NCBI GenBank assembly: GCA_017307955.1
Contig: JAFKFV010000014.1
Location: forward strand, 35,939-99,938
DNA from: Allobosea sp.
GTDB taxonomy: Bacteria; Pseudomonadota; Alphaproteobacteria; Rhizobiales; Kaistiaceae
Length of the DNA stretch: 64,000 bases
Reading direction: 5' to 3'
Positions 25,559 to 35,209 of the stretch are shown here, piece by piece (position 1 is the first letter of the stretch; each line of letters opens with the position of its first letter). Under the pieces are notes generated by a model. That model ran no database searches. It saw nothing but the letters and a program-made list of their open reading frames with translations, and was not told the origin of the DNA. A program made the translations under genes and the position numbers.

Positions 25559-27361
25559 TTACTCGGCGGCTTCCTTCAACGACGGATCGAAGCCGAAATT
25601 GAACGGCGCCGGCTCGCCGCGCTCGGCGCGCATGGCGGCGCGGAGCGTTTCGGTCGCCGCGACATCGACGTGGTTTTCCGCCGTCAGCACGACGCCATAG
25701 CCGTCCTTCGCCTGCTCGCGCGAGACGAGATCGTAGCGGACGTCGCGGGCGACCTGCTCGGCCGGCCGCTCGAATGGATCGCCCCAGCCGCCGGCGCCCG
25801 CCGTGCGGAAGAGAATCTTGTCGCCGGCCTCGACCGCGAGATTGTCGATCTTGGAGGGGATGCGCTGCGGCTCGCCGCCGGCCGCCTTCACCATCCATTT
25901 CGACGAGGTGCCGCCGAACTGGCCGCCATTGATGCCCCAGGGCGGCACGACCTCGCGGTCGTCATGGATCGACACCTTGCCCGGCTCGAGCACGCGGTAG
26001 ATCTTCTCGATGCCGGCGCCGCCGCGATGCAGGCCCGGACCGCCGGAATCGCGGATCGGGCGATAGCCCTCGACGAGGACGGGGTAGTAGTTCTCGATAT
26101 ATTCGATCGGCGTCGCCGAGAAGAGCGGCCACCAGGCATGGCCGTCGAGGCCGTCGCCGCGCGGCCGGCCGGGCACGCCGCCGAAGAGAAGCTCCATCAG
26201 CTGGAAATACTTCCCCTCCTTGTCATGGCCGGTGAAGATGAAATGCGGGCTGGTGCCATAGCCGGCCGCCATCGAGAGATGCGGCGCGCGCTGGCCGAGC
26301 GCGCCGGCCTGGCAATCGAAGAAGCGCGTATGCGTGTTGAGGCGGTTCGAGAGCGCCGCGGGGAAACGCGGATTGAGCAGCGAGCCCTCGGGCAGCACGA
26401 TCTCGAACAGGTCGTAGAACCCTTCGTTGAACAGCACCGAGGGGTCGAAGGCCATGATCATGTACACGCCGAAGAAGAGCTTGCAGAGCCCTTCATGGAT
26501 GTGGAAGTTGATCGGGCCTTCCGCCTGGTCGTCGGTGCCGGTCCAGTCGAAGACGGCGATGTCGCCCTTCCTATAGATAGACAGCGTCATCTTGAACGGG
26601 CCGTTGCCGAGGCCGTCGTCGTCGACATAGTCGGTGAAGGTGACCGGCTCGACGGAGATATATTTGTCGATCAGGACCTTCATCGCCTCGCGGGTGCGGT
26701 CGAGCAGCATGTCGCAGGCGGCGACATAGGTGTCGCGGCCGAAGCGGTCGCAGAGTTCGCGCACGCGGGTCGAGGCCGTCCGGCAGCCGGCGATCAGCGC
26801 CATCAGGTCGGCGCGGTTCATGTCCGGCGTGCGCGTGTTGTTGAGCATGATGTCGAGCACGCCCTTGTTGAGCACGCCCTTCTCATAGATGCGCACCGGC
26901 GGGATCCGGAGGCCTTCCTCCCAGATCGTCCGCGCGTCGAACGGCATCGAGCCCGGCACCTTGCCGCCGACATCGACCATGTGGCCGAAGATCGACGAGA
27001 AGCCCACCAGGATGCCCTGGTGGAAGATCGGCATCATCACGCACCAGTCGTTGTTGTGCGAGATGGAGCCCTTGCAGGCATAGGGATCGTTCCAGACGAA
27101 GACGTCGCCTTCGTTGAGGTCGCCCTCGAACTGCTCGACGATCGCCGGGATGTAGGAGCCGAACTGGCCGACGACCATGCGGCCGCGGGCGTCGCAGATC
27201 ATCGGGAATTCGTCGTGCTGCTCGCGGATGACCGGCGAGAGCGAGATGCGGACCACGACGCCGTCCATCTCGGAGCGCGCGTTCTTCAGCGCGTTCTCGA
27301 TGATGTCGAGGGTGATCGGATCGACTTTGACAGCGCCATGAGTGGTGGCAGGAGCGTTCAT
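25559..27361 (-). CDS. hyuB: Hydantoinase/oxoprolinase family protein, subunit B
   Basis: A 600-residue HyuB-type subunit. Family features: ITLDIIENALKNARSEMDGVVVRISLSPVIREQHDEF at the start, VWNDPYACKGSISHNNDW, FGHMVDVGGKVPGSMPFDA, DSGGPGLHRGGAGIEKIYRV and FRTAGAGGWGDPFERP near the end. HyuA/HyuB complexes open cyclic amides (hydantoins, 5-oxoproline, caprolactam) using ATP. It starts 4 nt after the hyuA stop, so the two are co-translated. Specificity cannot be read from sequence; the linked operons suggest a catabolic cyclic imide, lactam or hydantoin. Confidence 0.92.
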   Translation of the reverse strand: MNAPATTHGAVKVDPITLDIIENALKNARSEMDGVVVRISLSPVIREQHDEFPMICDARGRMVVGQFGSYIPAIVEQFEGDLNEGDVFVWNDPYACKGSISHNNDWCVMMPIFHQGILVGFSSIFGHMVDVGGKVPGSMPFDARTIWEEGLRIPPVRIYEKGVLNKGVLDIMLNNTRTPDMNRADLMALIAGCRTASTRVRELCDRFGRDTYVAACDMLLDRTREAMKVLIDKYISVEPVTFTDYVDDDGLGNGPFKMTLSIYRKGDIAVFDWTGTDDQAEGPINFHIHEGLCKLFFGVYMIMAFDPSVLFNEGFYDLFEIVLPEGSLLNPRFPAALSNRLNTHTRFFDCQAGALGQRAPHLSMAAGYGTSPHFIFTGHDKEGKYFQLMELLFGGVPGRPRGDGLDGHAWWPLFSATPIEYIENYYPVLVEGYRPIRDSGGPGLHRGGAGIEKIYRVLEPGKVSIHDDREVVPPWGINGGQFGGTSSKWMVKAAGGEPQRIPSKIDNLAVEAGDKILFRTAGAGGWGDPFERPAEQVARDVRYDLVSREQAKDGYGVVLTAENHVDVAATETLRAAMRAERGEPAPFNFGFDPSLKEAAE

Positions 27362-27365
27362 GGCG

Positions 27366-29423
27366 TCAGTTCCCCCTCGAGACGGGCCAGATCAGGAGAT
27401 TGCCGTGCGCGTCGACCTCGGCATAGTGGCGCGGCAAGAGCACGGTGGTGGTATCGTATTGGCGGATGATCGCCGGGCCCTCGACGCGGGCGCCGACGGC
27501 GAGCTTCGCCCGGTCATAGTTGGGCGTATCGACGAAGGCGCCGTCGAAATAGCTCGGCCGGACCTCCATGAGGGCGGCGGACGGGTCCTTGCTGCCCGCG
27601 GAGGGCAGGGCCTCCTCGACGCTCGGCGTCGCACCGGTGGCGACGACGCGCAGCGCCACCAGTTCCACCGGAACATGGAAGCGCACGCCATAAAGCCGCT
27701 CATGCGTGGCGTGGAAGGTGTCGAGGATCTCGTCGAGCGCCCCGGCGCGCTTCACCAGCGCATCGGGAAGCGGGATCGTCACCTCGAAGCCCTGCTGCTC
27801 GTAGCGCAGATCGAGGGAATAGCTGATGCCGCGGTCGGCAGGCGCCACCTCCTGCTCGTCGAGCCAGGCGCGGGCCTTGCCGTCGAGCGTCTCGAAGCGT
27901 GACCAGACATCCTTCGGATCGAGGCCGCGCGTCGTGCGGATGAAGGTCTGCACGAACTCGTTCTTGAACTCGGCCTCGAGGAAGCCGAGCGCCGAGAGGA
28001 CGCCCGGCGAGGGCGGCACGACGACGGGATAGCAGCCGAGCAGCTCGGCCATCGCATTGGCATGCAGCGGTCCGGCGCCGCCGAAGGCGACGATGCCGAA
28101 ATCGCGCGGATCGAGGCCGCGCTGCACGGTGATGACGCGCAAGGCGCCGAGCATCACCTCGTTGGCGATGTCGATGATGCCCTTGGCGGCGTCCTCCGGC
28201 GAAAGGCCGATCACGTCGCCGATCCGCTTGACCGCGGCGCGGGCGCCTTCGACATCGAGCGCCATGTCGCCGCCGAGCAGCACCGGCGGCAGGTAGCCGA
28301 GCACGACATTGGCGTCGCTCACGGCCGGCTCGGTGCCGCCGCGGCCATAGGAGACCGGGCCGGGGCGCGCGCCGGCGCTGCGCGGGCCGACGCGGAGCGA
28401 TTTGGTGAGCTCGGACACCTCGGCGATCGAGCCGCCGCCGGCGCCGACCGAGCGCACGTCGAGCGTCGGCACCTTGGCCGGGAAATAGCCGACTTCGGTC
28501 GAGCGCGAGATGGTCGGCTCGCCGTCGATGATCACCGAGACGTCGGTCGAGGTGCCGCCCATGTCGAAGGCGAGGAGGCGGGGGAAGCCGCTCCGCCGCG
28601 CGATCATCACGGTGGAAGTCACGCCTCCGGCCGGGCCGGAGAGGACGGTGTGCACCGGGCGCTCGGACGCCGCCGCGGCGCTCATCAGCCCGCCGTCGGA
28701 GCGGACGATATGCAGGCGCGCGGTGACGCCCTCGTCCTTCAGCCGGTCCTCGATGCGCGACAGGTAGCGCTTCATGATCGGCCGCACATAGTCGTTCATC
28801 ACCGTCGTGATGGCGCGGTCATATTCGCGGAACTCGGGGAGGATGTCGGACGAGAGCGAGACCGGGATATGCGGATGCCGCTCGGCGACGATACGGCCGA
28901 GGATGCGCTCATGCTCGGGATCGGCGTAGGAGTGCATCAGCGAGATCGTCAGCGCCTCGATGCCCGAGCCGCAGAGATCGTCGATGAGCGCCGTCGCGGC
29001 CTCGATGTCGAGCGGACGCACCACCTCGCCGCGCGCATTCATGCGCTCCGGGATGCCGCGCGTGTCGGCGAGCGAGGCCAGCGGATCGGGCTTGTCCATG
29101 ACGATCCAGCCGAACAGCGGGCCGGGCGTCCAGGATTTCGCGAGATGGAGGGTGTATTCGAACCCCTCCGTGACGAGCAGGCCGACCCGCGCGCCCTTGC
29201 CTTCGAGGACGGCATTGGTCGCGACCGTCGTGCCGTGCAGGATCAGCGAGATGTCGGACGGCGTGATGCCGGCCTTCTCGCAGATCAGCTTCACACCCGC
29301 CGCGACGCCGATCGACTGGTCCTGCGGCGTCGACGGGGTCTTGGCCTGAAAGGTCCGCTGCGTCCTCTCGTCGTGCAGCAGCAGGTCGGTGAAGGTACCG
29401 CCCACATCGACTCCGAGCCTCAT
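27366..29423 (-). CDS. hyuA: Hydantoinase/oxoprolinase family protein, subunit A (ATP-binding)
   Basis: A 685-residue HyuA-type subunit with an acetate/sugar-kinase-like ATP-binding fold. Family signature: MRLGVDVGGTFTDLLLHDE at the N-terminus, LILHGTTVATNAVLEGKG, LLAFDMGGTSTDVSVI and VAFGGAGPLHANAMAELL. It phosphorylates the cyclic amide during ring opening, with HyuB as partner. A LacI-type operator (29493-29508) lies 70 bp upstream in the region shared with the divergent leuC-like operon. No ring-specific residues can be assigned. Confidence 0.93.
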   Translation of the reverse strand: MRLGVDVGGTFTDLLLHDERTQRTFQAKTPSTPQDQSIGVAAGVKLICEKAGITPSDISLILHGTTVATNAVLEGKGARVGLLVTEGFEYTLHLAKSWTPGPLFGWIVMDKPDPLASLADTRGIPERMNARGEVVRPLDIEAATALIDDLCGSGIEALTISLMHSYADPEHERILGRIVAERHPHIPVSLSSDILPEFREYDRAITTVMNDYVRPIMKRYLSRIEDRLKDEGVTARLHIVRSDGGLMSAAAASERPVHTVLSGPAGGVTSTVMIARRSGFPRLLAFDMGGTSTDVSVIIDGEPTISRSTEVGYFPAKVPTLDVRSVGAGGGSIAEVSELTKSLRVGPRSAGARPGPVSYGRGGTEPAVSDANVVLGYLPPVLLGGDMALDVEGARAAVKRIGDVIGLSPEDAAKGIIDIANEVMLGALRVITVQRGLDPRDFGIVAFGGAGPLHANAMAELLGCYPVVVPPSPGVLSALGFLEAEFKNEFVQTFIRTTRGLDPKDVWSRFETLDGKARAWLDEQEVAPADRGISYSLDLRYEQQGFEVTIPLPDALVKRAGALDEILDTFHATHERLYGVRFHVPVELVALRVVATGATPSVEEALPSAGSKDPSAALMEVRPSYFDGAFVDTPNYDRAKLAVGARVEGPAIIRQYDTTTVLLPRHYAEVDAHGNLLIWPVSRGN

Positions 29424-29492
29424 TCGATTGTCCCTCTGGTTCGGGCGTCACCCCCCTCGGACAAGCGCCTCGGGGACCGCGCCGGCACGCTA

Positions 29493-29508
29493 TTGAATGC
29501 GCATGCAA
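29493..29508. promoter_or_regulatory. LacI-type operator in the hyuA/leuC-like divergent region
   Basis: TTGAATGCGCATGCAA, a 16-bp palindrome with one mismatch. The same element (TTGAATGCGCATTCAC) occurs upstream of the importer at 35407-35422, next to the LacI gene. It therefore probably binds that LacI protein and controls both hyuAB and the leuCD-like operon. Confidence 0.75.
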
Positions 29509-29628
29509 ACTAGCATAGTTTCAAGGTCGGGTCGTCCGCAAGGGGCAAAAACAGCCGGTCAAACGGCGCGCCGGACGAGGGGTCCGGATATCCGGAAAAG
29601 CGTTGATCTCGATGAAGAAGCCGATCGC

Positions 29629-31032
29629 ATGAGCGCGCTCACGCTATACGACAAGGTCTGGCGGCAGCATGTCGTCAAATCCTATGAGGACGGCAGCGAC
29701 CTCATCTATATCGACCGCCATCTCGTGCAGGAGGTGTCGAGCCCGCAGGCCTTTGCCGGGCTCGTGGCGCAAAACCGCACGATCCGGCGGCCGGATGCCC
29801 ATGTTTCCGTGGCCGACCATGCCGTTCCGACGCGCCATCGCGACCGTCCGTTGCCGGACGGGCTGGCGGCCCGCCAGGTCTCCCGGCTCGAGAGCAATGC
29901 CGAGCGCTTCGGCATTCCCTATATCCCGATGAACGACCGCCGCCATGGCATCGTGCATGTCATCGGCCCAGAACTCGGCTTCACCCTGCCGGGCGCGACG
30001 CTCGTCTGCGGCGACAGCCATACCTGCACCCATGGCGCCTTCGGGGCGCTGGCCTTCGGCATCGGCTCCAGTGAATGCGAATGCATCTTCGCGACGCAGA
30101 CGCTGCGGCAGAAGAAGCAGAAGCGCATGCGCGTGATGCTCGACGGCGCTCTTCCCGCCGGCGTGACGGTCAAGGATATCATCCTCGCCCTCATCGGCGA
30201 GATCGGCACGGGCGGCGGCAACGGCCATGCCATCGAGTTCGCCGGCAGCGCCGTGCGCGCCCTGTCGATGGAAGCGCGCATGACGCTCTGCAACATGTCG
30301 ATCGAGGCGGGCAGCCGCGTCGGCATGGTGGCGCCGGACGAGACCACCTTCGCCTATCTGAAGGGCCGGCCGCTGGCGCCCTCGGGCGCCGACTGGGACG
30401 CCGCGGTGGCGCATTGGCGCTCGCTCGCGACCGACGCGGATGCGGTGTTCGACCGCGAGGTGCGGCTCGACGTCTCCGCGCTCAGCCCGCGCATCTCCTG
30501 GGGCACGACGCCGGAGGAGAACCTGCCGATCACCGGGCGCGTGCCCGATCCCGCCGCCGAGAGCGACCCGTCGCGCCGCGCTCGCATCGCCAGGAGCCTC
30601 GCCTATATGGGCCTCGAGCCCGGCAAGCCGCTCGCCGAGATCCCCATCGACCGCGTCTTCATCGGCTCCTGCACCAACAGCCGCATCGAGGACCTGCGCC
30701 TCGCGGCCAAGGTCGTCGCCGGACGGCAGGTGGCGGCCAATGTCGCGGCGATCGTCGTGCCCGGCTCGGCCGGCGTTCGGCTGCAGGCGGAGGCGGAAGG
30801 GCTCGACGCCGTCTTCCGCGCCGCCGGCTTCGAATGGCGCGATTCCGGCTGCTCGATGTGCGTCGCCATGAATGACGACCGCCTGTCGCCCGGCGAGCGC
30901 TGCGCCTCGACGTCGAACCGCAATTTCGAGGGCCGCCAGGGGCAGGGCGGCCGGACCCATCTCATGAGCCCGGCCATGGCCGCCGCCGCCGCGATCTCCG
31001 GGCGGCTCACCGATGTGCGGACGCTTTCCTGA
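29629..31032 (+). CDS. Aconitase-family dehydratase, LeuC-like large subunit
   Basis: A 467-residue protein very similar in layout to 3-isopropylmalate dehydratase large subunits. The 4Fe-4S cysteines appear as [12 protein letters not shown] and [32 protein letters not shown] is the typical C-terminal region. The usual SVTDHNVPT reads SVADHAVPT. The ATG at 29629 was chosen since LeuC homology starts there; the preceding sequence is part of the promoter region. Because it leads a catabolic operon with a lyase and a cysteine hydrolase and shares an operator with hyuAB, it is probably a maleate-, citraconate- or dialkylmaleate-type hydratase and not the leucine enzyme. That is inference. Confidence 0.88.
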   Translation: MSALTLYDKVWRQHVVKSYEDGSDLIYIDRHLVQEVSSPQAFAGLVAQNRTIRRPDAHVSVADHAVPTRHRDRPLPDGLAARQVSRLESNAERFGIPYIPMNDRRHGIVHVIGPELGFTLPGATLVCGDSHTCTHGAFGALAFGIGSSECECIFATQTLRQKKQKRMRVMLDGALPAGVTVKDIILALIGEIGTGGGNGHAIEFAGSAVRALSMEARMTLCNMSIEAGSRVGMVAPDETTFAYLKGRPLAPSGADWDAAVAHWRSLATDADAVFDREVRLDVSALSPRISWGTTPEENLPITGRVPDPAAESDPSRRARIARSLAYMGLEPGKPLAEIPIDRVFIGSCTNSRIEDLRLAAKVVAGRQVAANVAAIVVPGSAGVRLQAEAEGLDAVFRAAGFEWRDSGCSMCVAMNDDRLSPGERCASTSNRNFEGRQGQGGRTHLMSPAMAAAAAISGRLTDVRTLS

Positions 31033-31039
31033 GAAACGC

Positions 31040-31690
31040 ATGAAGTCCTTCACGACCGTCACCAGCATCGCCGCTCCCTTGCCGGAGGCGGATGTCGATA
31101 CCGACATCATCTTCCCGGCGCGCTTCCTGCTCCTGCTCGACCGCGAGGGGCTCGGTCGCCATCTCTTCCATGAACGGCGCCGGCCGGCCGAAGGCGCGCC
31201 GCCCTTCGTGCTCGATACCCCGCCCTATGACCGCGCCGAGATCCTCGTCACCGGCCCCAATTTCGGCACGGGATCGAGCCGCGAGCAGGCCGTGTGGGCG
31301 CTGGCCGATTTCGGCATCCGCGTCGTCATCGCACCGCGCTTCGGCGAGATCTTCTTCTCCAACTGCTTCCGCAACGGCCTCTTGCCGATCGTGCTCGGCG
31401 AGGCGGAGCATGGGGCGGTGATGCGGGCGGCCGAGGCTGGCGAAAAGGTGAGCGTCGATCTCGAGGCGCAGCGCATCGTCCTTGCCGATGGAGCGGCGAT
31501 CGGTTTCGCCATCGATTCCTACCGTCGGCGCGCCCTGCTGCTCGGCCTCGACGAGATCGGCGCCATCCTCGCCGACGACGCGGCCGATATCGCCGCCTTC
31601 GAGGCGCGGCAAAAGGCGGCGACGCCCTGGCTGCATCTTTCCCGCGAGCAACTTTCCCATTTCGACGATCTGAGGACCAGCGAGGCATGA
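31040..31690 (+). CDS. Aconitase-family dehydratase, LeuD-like small subunit
   Basis: A 216-residue swivel-domain subunit that completes the active site of the LeuC-like protein. VDTDIIFPARFLL near the N-terminus and NFGTGSSREQAVWAL are the family motifs; the common GCGSSREHA reads GTGSSREQA, a change at two usually conserved positions next to the substrate-binding serines. It begins 7 nt after the large-subunit stop, and its own stop overlaps the next gene by 4 nt. The altered motif supports a substrate other than isopropylmalate. Confidence 0.88.
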   Translation: MKSFTTVTSIAAPLPEADVDTDIIFPARFLLLLDREGLGRHLFHERRRPAEGAPPFVLDTPPYDRAEILVTGPNFGTGSSREQAVWALADFGIRVVIAPRFGEIFFSNCFRNGLLPIVLGEAEHGAVMRAAEAGEKVSVDLEAQRIVLADGAAIGFAIDSYRRRALLLGLDEIGAILADDAADIAAFEARQKAATPWLHLSREQLSHFDDLRTSEA

Positions 31691-32325
31691 CCGAGGAAGC
31701 GCTCGATGCCAACTACAAGCGCGCCTTCGGCAAGCGCATCGGTTTCGGCGCCCGGCCGGCGCTGATCCTCATCGATTTCGTCGAGGCCTATTTCGACCCC
31801 GCTTGCCCGCTCTATGCCGGCGTCGAGGACGCGCTCGCCTCGGCGATCCGCCTGCGCGACGTGGCGCGCGAGGCGGGCGTTCCGGTCATCTACACCAATG
31901 TCGTCTACGACAAGGGCGGCCGGAACGGCGGGCGCTTCTACCAGAAGTCCATGGTGCTGCATCACTTCATCGCCGGCAGCCCGATGGGCGCCTGGCCGAA
32001 GGGGCTCACCGTCGGCGAGGACGAGCTCGTCATCTCCAAGCAATATCCGAGCGCCTTCTTCGGCACCTCGCTTGCCGCGACGCTGACCAGCTGGGGCATC
32101 GACACGCTGATCCTGACCGGGCTCAGCACGTCGGGCTGCGTGCGCGCGACCTGCGTCGACACCTGTTCCTACGGCTTCATTCCCATCGTCGTCCGCGAGG
32201 CGGTCGGCGATCGGCATCCGGCGCCGCACGAGGCCAATCTCTTCGACATGGACGCGAAATATGCGGACGTGGTGAGCGAGGCCGAGGCGACCGCCTATCT
32301 CCTGAGAATCGGACAGTCCACATGA
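31687..32325 (+). CDS. Isochorismatase-like cysteine hydrolase (carbamoylsarcosinase/maleamate amidase type)
   Basis: A 212-residue amidohydrolase. The catalytic triad is visible: Asp in ALILIDFVEAYF, Lys in VISKQYPSAFFGT and Cys in LSTSGCVRATCVDT. The TSGCVRAT form is typical of N-carbamoylsarcosine amidase and maleamate amidase relatives, which hydrolyse a carbamoyl or amide group to ammonia. The ATG overlaps the LeuD-like stop and its stop overlaps the next ATG, so translation is coupled. In this setting it would deamidate or decarbamoylate the product of HyuAB ring opening. Confidence 0.88.
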   Translation: MTEEALDANYKRAFGKRIGFGARPALILIDFVEAYFDPACPLYAGVEDALASAIRLRDVAREAGVPVIYTNVVYDKGGRNGGRFYQKSMVLHHFIAGSPMGAWPKGLTVGEDELVISKQYPSAFFGTSLAATLTSWGIDTLILTGLSTSGCVRATCVDTCSYGFIPIVVREAVGDRHPAPHEANLFDMDAKYADVVSEAEATAYLLRIGQST

Positions 32326-33203
32326 CCAAGCGCAGCCTCCGCGCCGCCCTCGCGGCCGGCGAATTCGTCGCCGCCCCCGGCATCCACGACATGATCGCGG
32401 CGGCGGTCAGCAACAAGTTCGACCTCGATTTCGTCTATGCCTCCGGCTACTGGACGACCGCCTCGGCCTATGGCCTGCCCGACGCCGGCATCGCGACCTA
32501 TACCCAGATGCTCGACCGCGTCGCGACGCTCGCGCGCGTCTCGAAGGCGAGCGTCATCGCCGATGCCGATACCGGCTATGGCGGGCTGCTCAACGTGCAC
32601 CACACCGTGCGCGGCTATGAGGAAGCCGGGGTCGTCGGCATCCAGATCGAGGACCAGGAATTCCCGAAGAAGTGCGGCCACACGCCGTTCAAGCGGGTCG
32701 TGCCGATCATCGACATGGTCGAGAAGATCAAGGTCGCGGTCGAGGCGCGGAAGAGCCCCGAGACGCTGATCATCGCCCGCACCGATGCGCGGCAGACGCA
32801 TGGCTTCGAGGGCGCGATGAAGCGCGGCGAGGCCTATGCCGAGGCCGGTGCCGACATCGTCTTCCTCGAGGCGCTGGAGAGCGAGGCCGAGATGCGCGAG
32901 GCCTGCGCGCGCATCAACCGGCCGATGATGGCCAACATGGCCGATGGCGGCCGCACGCCGATCCGCTCGCGCGACGAATTGAAGGCGATCGGCTACGCCA
33001 TGGCGATCTATCCCTCGATGACGGGGCTCGCCGCCGCGCATGCGGTGGAGAATGCGCTCAAGGTGTTCGTGGCGGAGGGCACGTCCAACTCGCCGAGCCT
33101 GCCGCTGTTCCCGTTCTCGGAGTTCAACTCGCTGATCGGCTTCGAGGAAGTCTGGGACTTCGAGCGCCGCTGGGCGCGCCGCGATGCCGAGGCGGCGGAA
33201 TGA
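32322..33203 (+). CDS. PEP mutase/isocitrate lyase-family lyase
   Basis: A 293-residue TIM-barrel enzyme of the isocitrate lyase/PEP mutase superfamily. The signature KKCGH (residues 119-123) is present, with DADTGYGG for metal and IARTDARQTHGFEGAMKRGEAYAEAGAD downstream. Relatives cleave 2-methylisocitrate, 2,3-dimethylmalate or other alkylmalates to pyruvate plus a second acid, or decarboxylate oxaloacetate. Next to a hydratase of the aconitase family, an alkylmalate lyase is the most economical reading. It overlaps both neighbours by 4 nt (ATGA). Confidence 0.9.
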   Translation: MTKRSLRAALAAGEFVAAPGIHDMIAAAVSNKFDLDFVYASGYWTTASAYGLPDAGIATYTQMLDRVATLARVSKASVIADADTGYGGLLNVHHTVRGYEEAGVVGIQIEDQEFPKKCGHTPFKRVVPIIDMVEKIKVAVEARKSPETLIIARTDARQTHGFEGAMKRGEAYAEAGADIVFLEALESEAEMREACARINRPMMANMADGGRTPIRSRDELKAIGYAMAIYPSMTGLAAAHAVENALKVFVAEGTSNSPSLPLFPFSEFNSLIGFEEVWDFERRWARRDAEAAE

Positions 33204-34132
33204 GCCTGCGCGTCGCCTGCATCGGCACCGGCACGGTCGGTAGCGCCTTCGCGGTCGTCTTCGCCCGCGCCGGGCATGATGTGGCGCTGTTCGACGCCGC
33301 CCCCGGCGCGGTCGAGACCTTCGCGCTGAAGCGGATCCGCGCCACGCTCGACCTGCTCGAGACCGAAGGCGCGCTCGCAGAGCCGGTCGAAGCGATCATG
33401 AGCCGCATCCGTCCGGCGGCGAGCCTCGCCGACGCGGTCAAGGGCGCCGACTATGTGCAGGAGAGCGTCGCCGAGGAGGTCGCGGTGAAACGCGCCGTCT
33501 TCGCTGCGCTCGGGGAGGCGGCGCCCGCGGGTGCGATCCTCGCCTCGTCGACCTCGGCACTGGCCGGCTCGCGCTTCCTCGATGCCGCGGCGCGGCCCGA
33601 GCGCTGCCTCGTCGCCCATCCCGTCAATCCGCCCTCTCTGATCCCGCTGGTCGAGATCTGCCCGGCGCCGTTCACGGCGGCGGAGACGGTGGAGCGGGCG
33701 CGGACGCTGCTCGCGGCGGCCGGCATGAGCCCGGTGACGCTCGCCCGCGAGATCGATGGCTTCATCCTCAACCGCCTGCAGTACACACTCGTCGCCGAGG
33801 CGCTGCATCTGGTCGGCGAGGGGTATTGCACGGCGGCCGATATCGACCGCGTCGTCACCGAGGGGCTCGCGCCGCGCTGGGCGTCGATCGGGCCGTTCGA
33901 GGTGGCCCATCTCAACGCCGTCGACGGCTTCCAGGGTTTCGTCGCCCGGCTCGGCGGCATGATGCGGGCGATGGGGCAGGGGGCGCGGACCGACTATGAC
34001 TGGTCGGCCGATCTCGTCGCCGCGATCCATGCCGAACTCGAACAGCATGTTCCGGTCGCGGAGATTCCCGCCCGCCAGGCCTGGCGCGACCGCCGCATCC
34101 TCGCGACGCGCCGCTTGCAGAAGGGCGATTAG
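33200..34132 (+). CDS. 3-hydroxyacyl-CoA dehydrogenase-like NAD oxidoreductase
   Basis: A 310-residue enzyme with GTGTVGSAFAVVFARAGHDV for NAD binding, the catalytic region LVAHPVNPPSLIPLVEI and a C-terminal helical domain (GFILNRLQYTLVAEALHLV). Length and layout match L-gulonate 3-dehydrogenase/lambda-crystallin types, so it may act on a free 3-hydroxy acid instead of a CoA ester. The ATGA overlap couples it to the lyase gene. Its stop lies directly against the convergent LacI stop (34133) with no spacer. Confidence 0.88.
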   Translation: MSLRVACIGTGTVGSAFAVVFARAGHDVALFDAAPGAVETFALKRIRATLDLLETEGALAEPVEAIMSRIRPAASLADAVKGADYVQESVAEEVAVKRAVFAALGEAAPAGAILASSTSALAGSRFLDAAARPERCLVAHPVNPPSLIPLVEICPAPFTAAETVERARTLLAAAGMSPVTLAREIDGFILNRLQYTLVAEALHLVGEGYCTAADIDRVVTEGLAPRWASIGPFEVAHLNAVDGFQGFVARLGGMMRAMGQGARTDYDWSADLVAAIHAELEQHVPVAEIPARQAWRDRRILATRRLQKGD

Positions 34133-35209
34133 TTAGCCGGATTCGTCCATGCCGGCGTCGTCGGCGATATCGGAGCGATAGGCCGGCGGCACGGGGATGG
34201 TGCTCCGCCAGATCAGGCGACTCGCCAGCGGCATGTCGATGCCGCGTTCGATCGGCCGATCGGGCTCGTCGAGATGCATCAGCGCCAGCGTCTGCTCGAC
34301 CATCTGGTTGATCGGCTGTCGCACCGTCGTCAGCTTGTAGGGCGCGCGGCGAGCTTCCGGGATGTCGTCGAAGCCGGCGACCATCAGGTCCTCCGGGATC
34401 TTCAGCCCGAGGCGATAGCGCAGCGCATCGACGGCGCCCATGGCCATGATGTCGTTGATGCCGAACAACGCGTCCGGCCGCGGCCTGGCGCGGTCGCCAA
34501 AGAGGGTGAGCGCCGCTTGCGCCGCCCCGTCATAGGAGGACTGTCCCCCGACTTCCTCGATCTCGCTGCGGCGAATGCCTTCCTCCATCAGCCGCTCGAC
34601 GAAGCCACGCACGCGGTCCTGGCTGGTGGTGCCCTTGGGATCACCCGTGATCATGGCGAAGCTCTTCGCGCCGGCCGCGAGGAAGGCCTCGGCGATGAGC
34701 CGCCCGCCGCCGACATTGTCGCAGCGCACGCCCGAGGCGTCGCTGCCGGGAATGTAGCGGTTGAAGAGCACGATCGGGATGCCGCGGTCGTGGCAGAGCG
34801 AGGTCATCCGGGTGGATAGCTGCGCCGCCGTCAGGATGACGCCGTCGATCTGGTATTGCAGCGCGCGCAGGATCGCCTCGTCGCTCTCCGAGCCCGGATC
34901 GACGGTGAAGATCAGCACCTGGCGGCCCAGCGCCTGCAGGCGGCGGCTGAACTCGTGCAGCACATGGACATAGAACGGGTTGCCCATGTTGCCGAGGATC
35001 AGCGCGATGATATTGGTACGCTTGGTGGTGAGGCTCGAGGCGATCGAGTTCGGCACGTAATTGAGCTTGCGCGCCGCCTCCAGCACCTTGGCGCGCTTCT
35101 CCTCCGCGATGCTCGATCCCGGAGTGAAGGCGCGCGAGACAGCCGACTGCGAGACGCCGGCGAGCGCGGCGACGTCGAAGGACGTGGCCCTTGAGCTGAT
35201 GCGTTTCAT
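34133..35209 (-). CDS. LacI-family regulator of the hyu/leuCD-like/importer regulon
   Basis: A 358-residue repressor. The helix-turn-helix is SFDVAALAGVSQSAVSRAF (residues 10-28), with hinge LNYVPNSIASSLTTKRT and an effector domain ending GFDDIPEARRAPYKLTTVRQP. It diverges from the importer operon, where two palindromes overlap the promoter (35392-35422). The same palindrome lies between hyuA and the leuC-like gene. A half-site GCATTCAA at 35235-35242, in its own leader, may allow autoregulation. The effector is probably the imported compound or a pathway intermediate. Confidence 0.92.
   Translation of the reverse strand: MKRISSRATSFDVAALAGVSQSAVSRAFTPGSSIAEEKRAKVLEAARKLNYVPNSIASSLTTKRTNIIALILGNMGNPFYVHVLHEFSRRLQALGRQVLIFTVDPGSESDEAILRALQYQIDGVILTAAQLSTRMTSLCHDRGIPIVLFNRYIPGSDASGVRCDNVGGGRLIAEAFLAAGAKSFAMITGDPKGTTSQDRVRGFVERLMEEGIRRSEIEEVGGQSSYDGAAQAALTLFGDRARPRPDALFGINDIMAMGAVDALRYRLGLKIPEDLMVAGFDDIPEARRAPYKLTTVRQPINQMVEQTLALMHLDEPDRPIERGIDMPLASRLIWRSTIPVPPAYRSDIADDAGMDESG

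Noticed and set aside
29629..31690. LeuC/LeuD pair as the leucine biosynthesis isomerase
   Set aside because: The operon partners, the shared LacI operator with hyuAB and the altered LeuD motif favour a catabolic hydratase; a biosynthetic role is not excluded.
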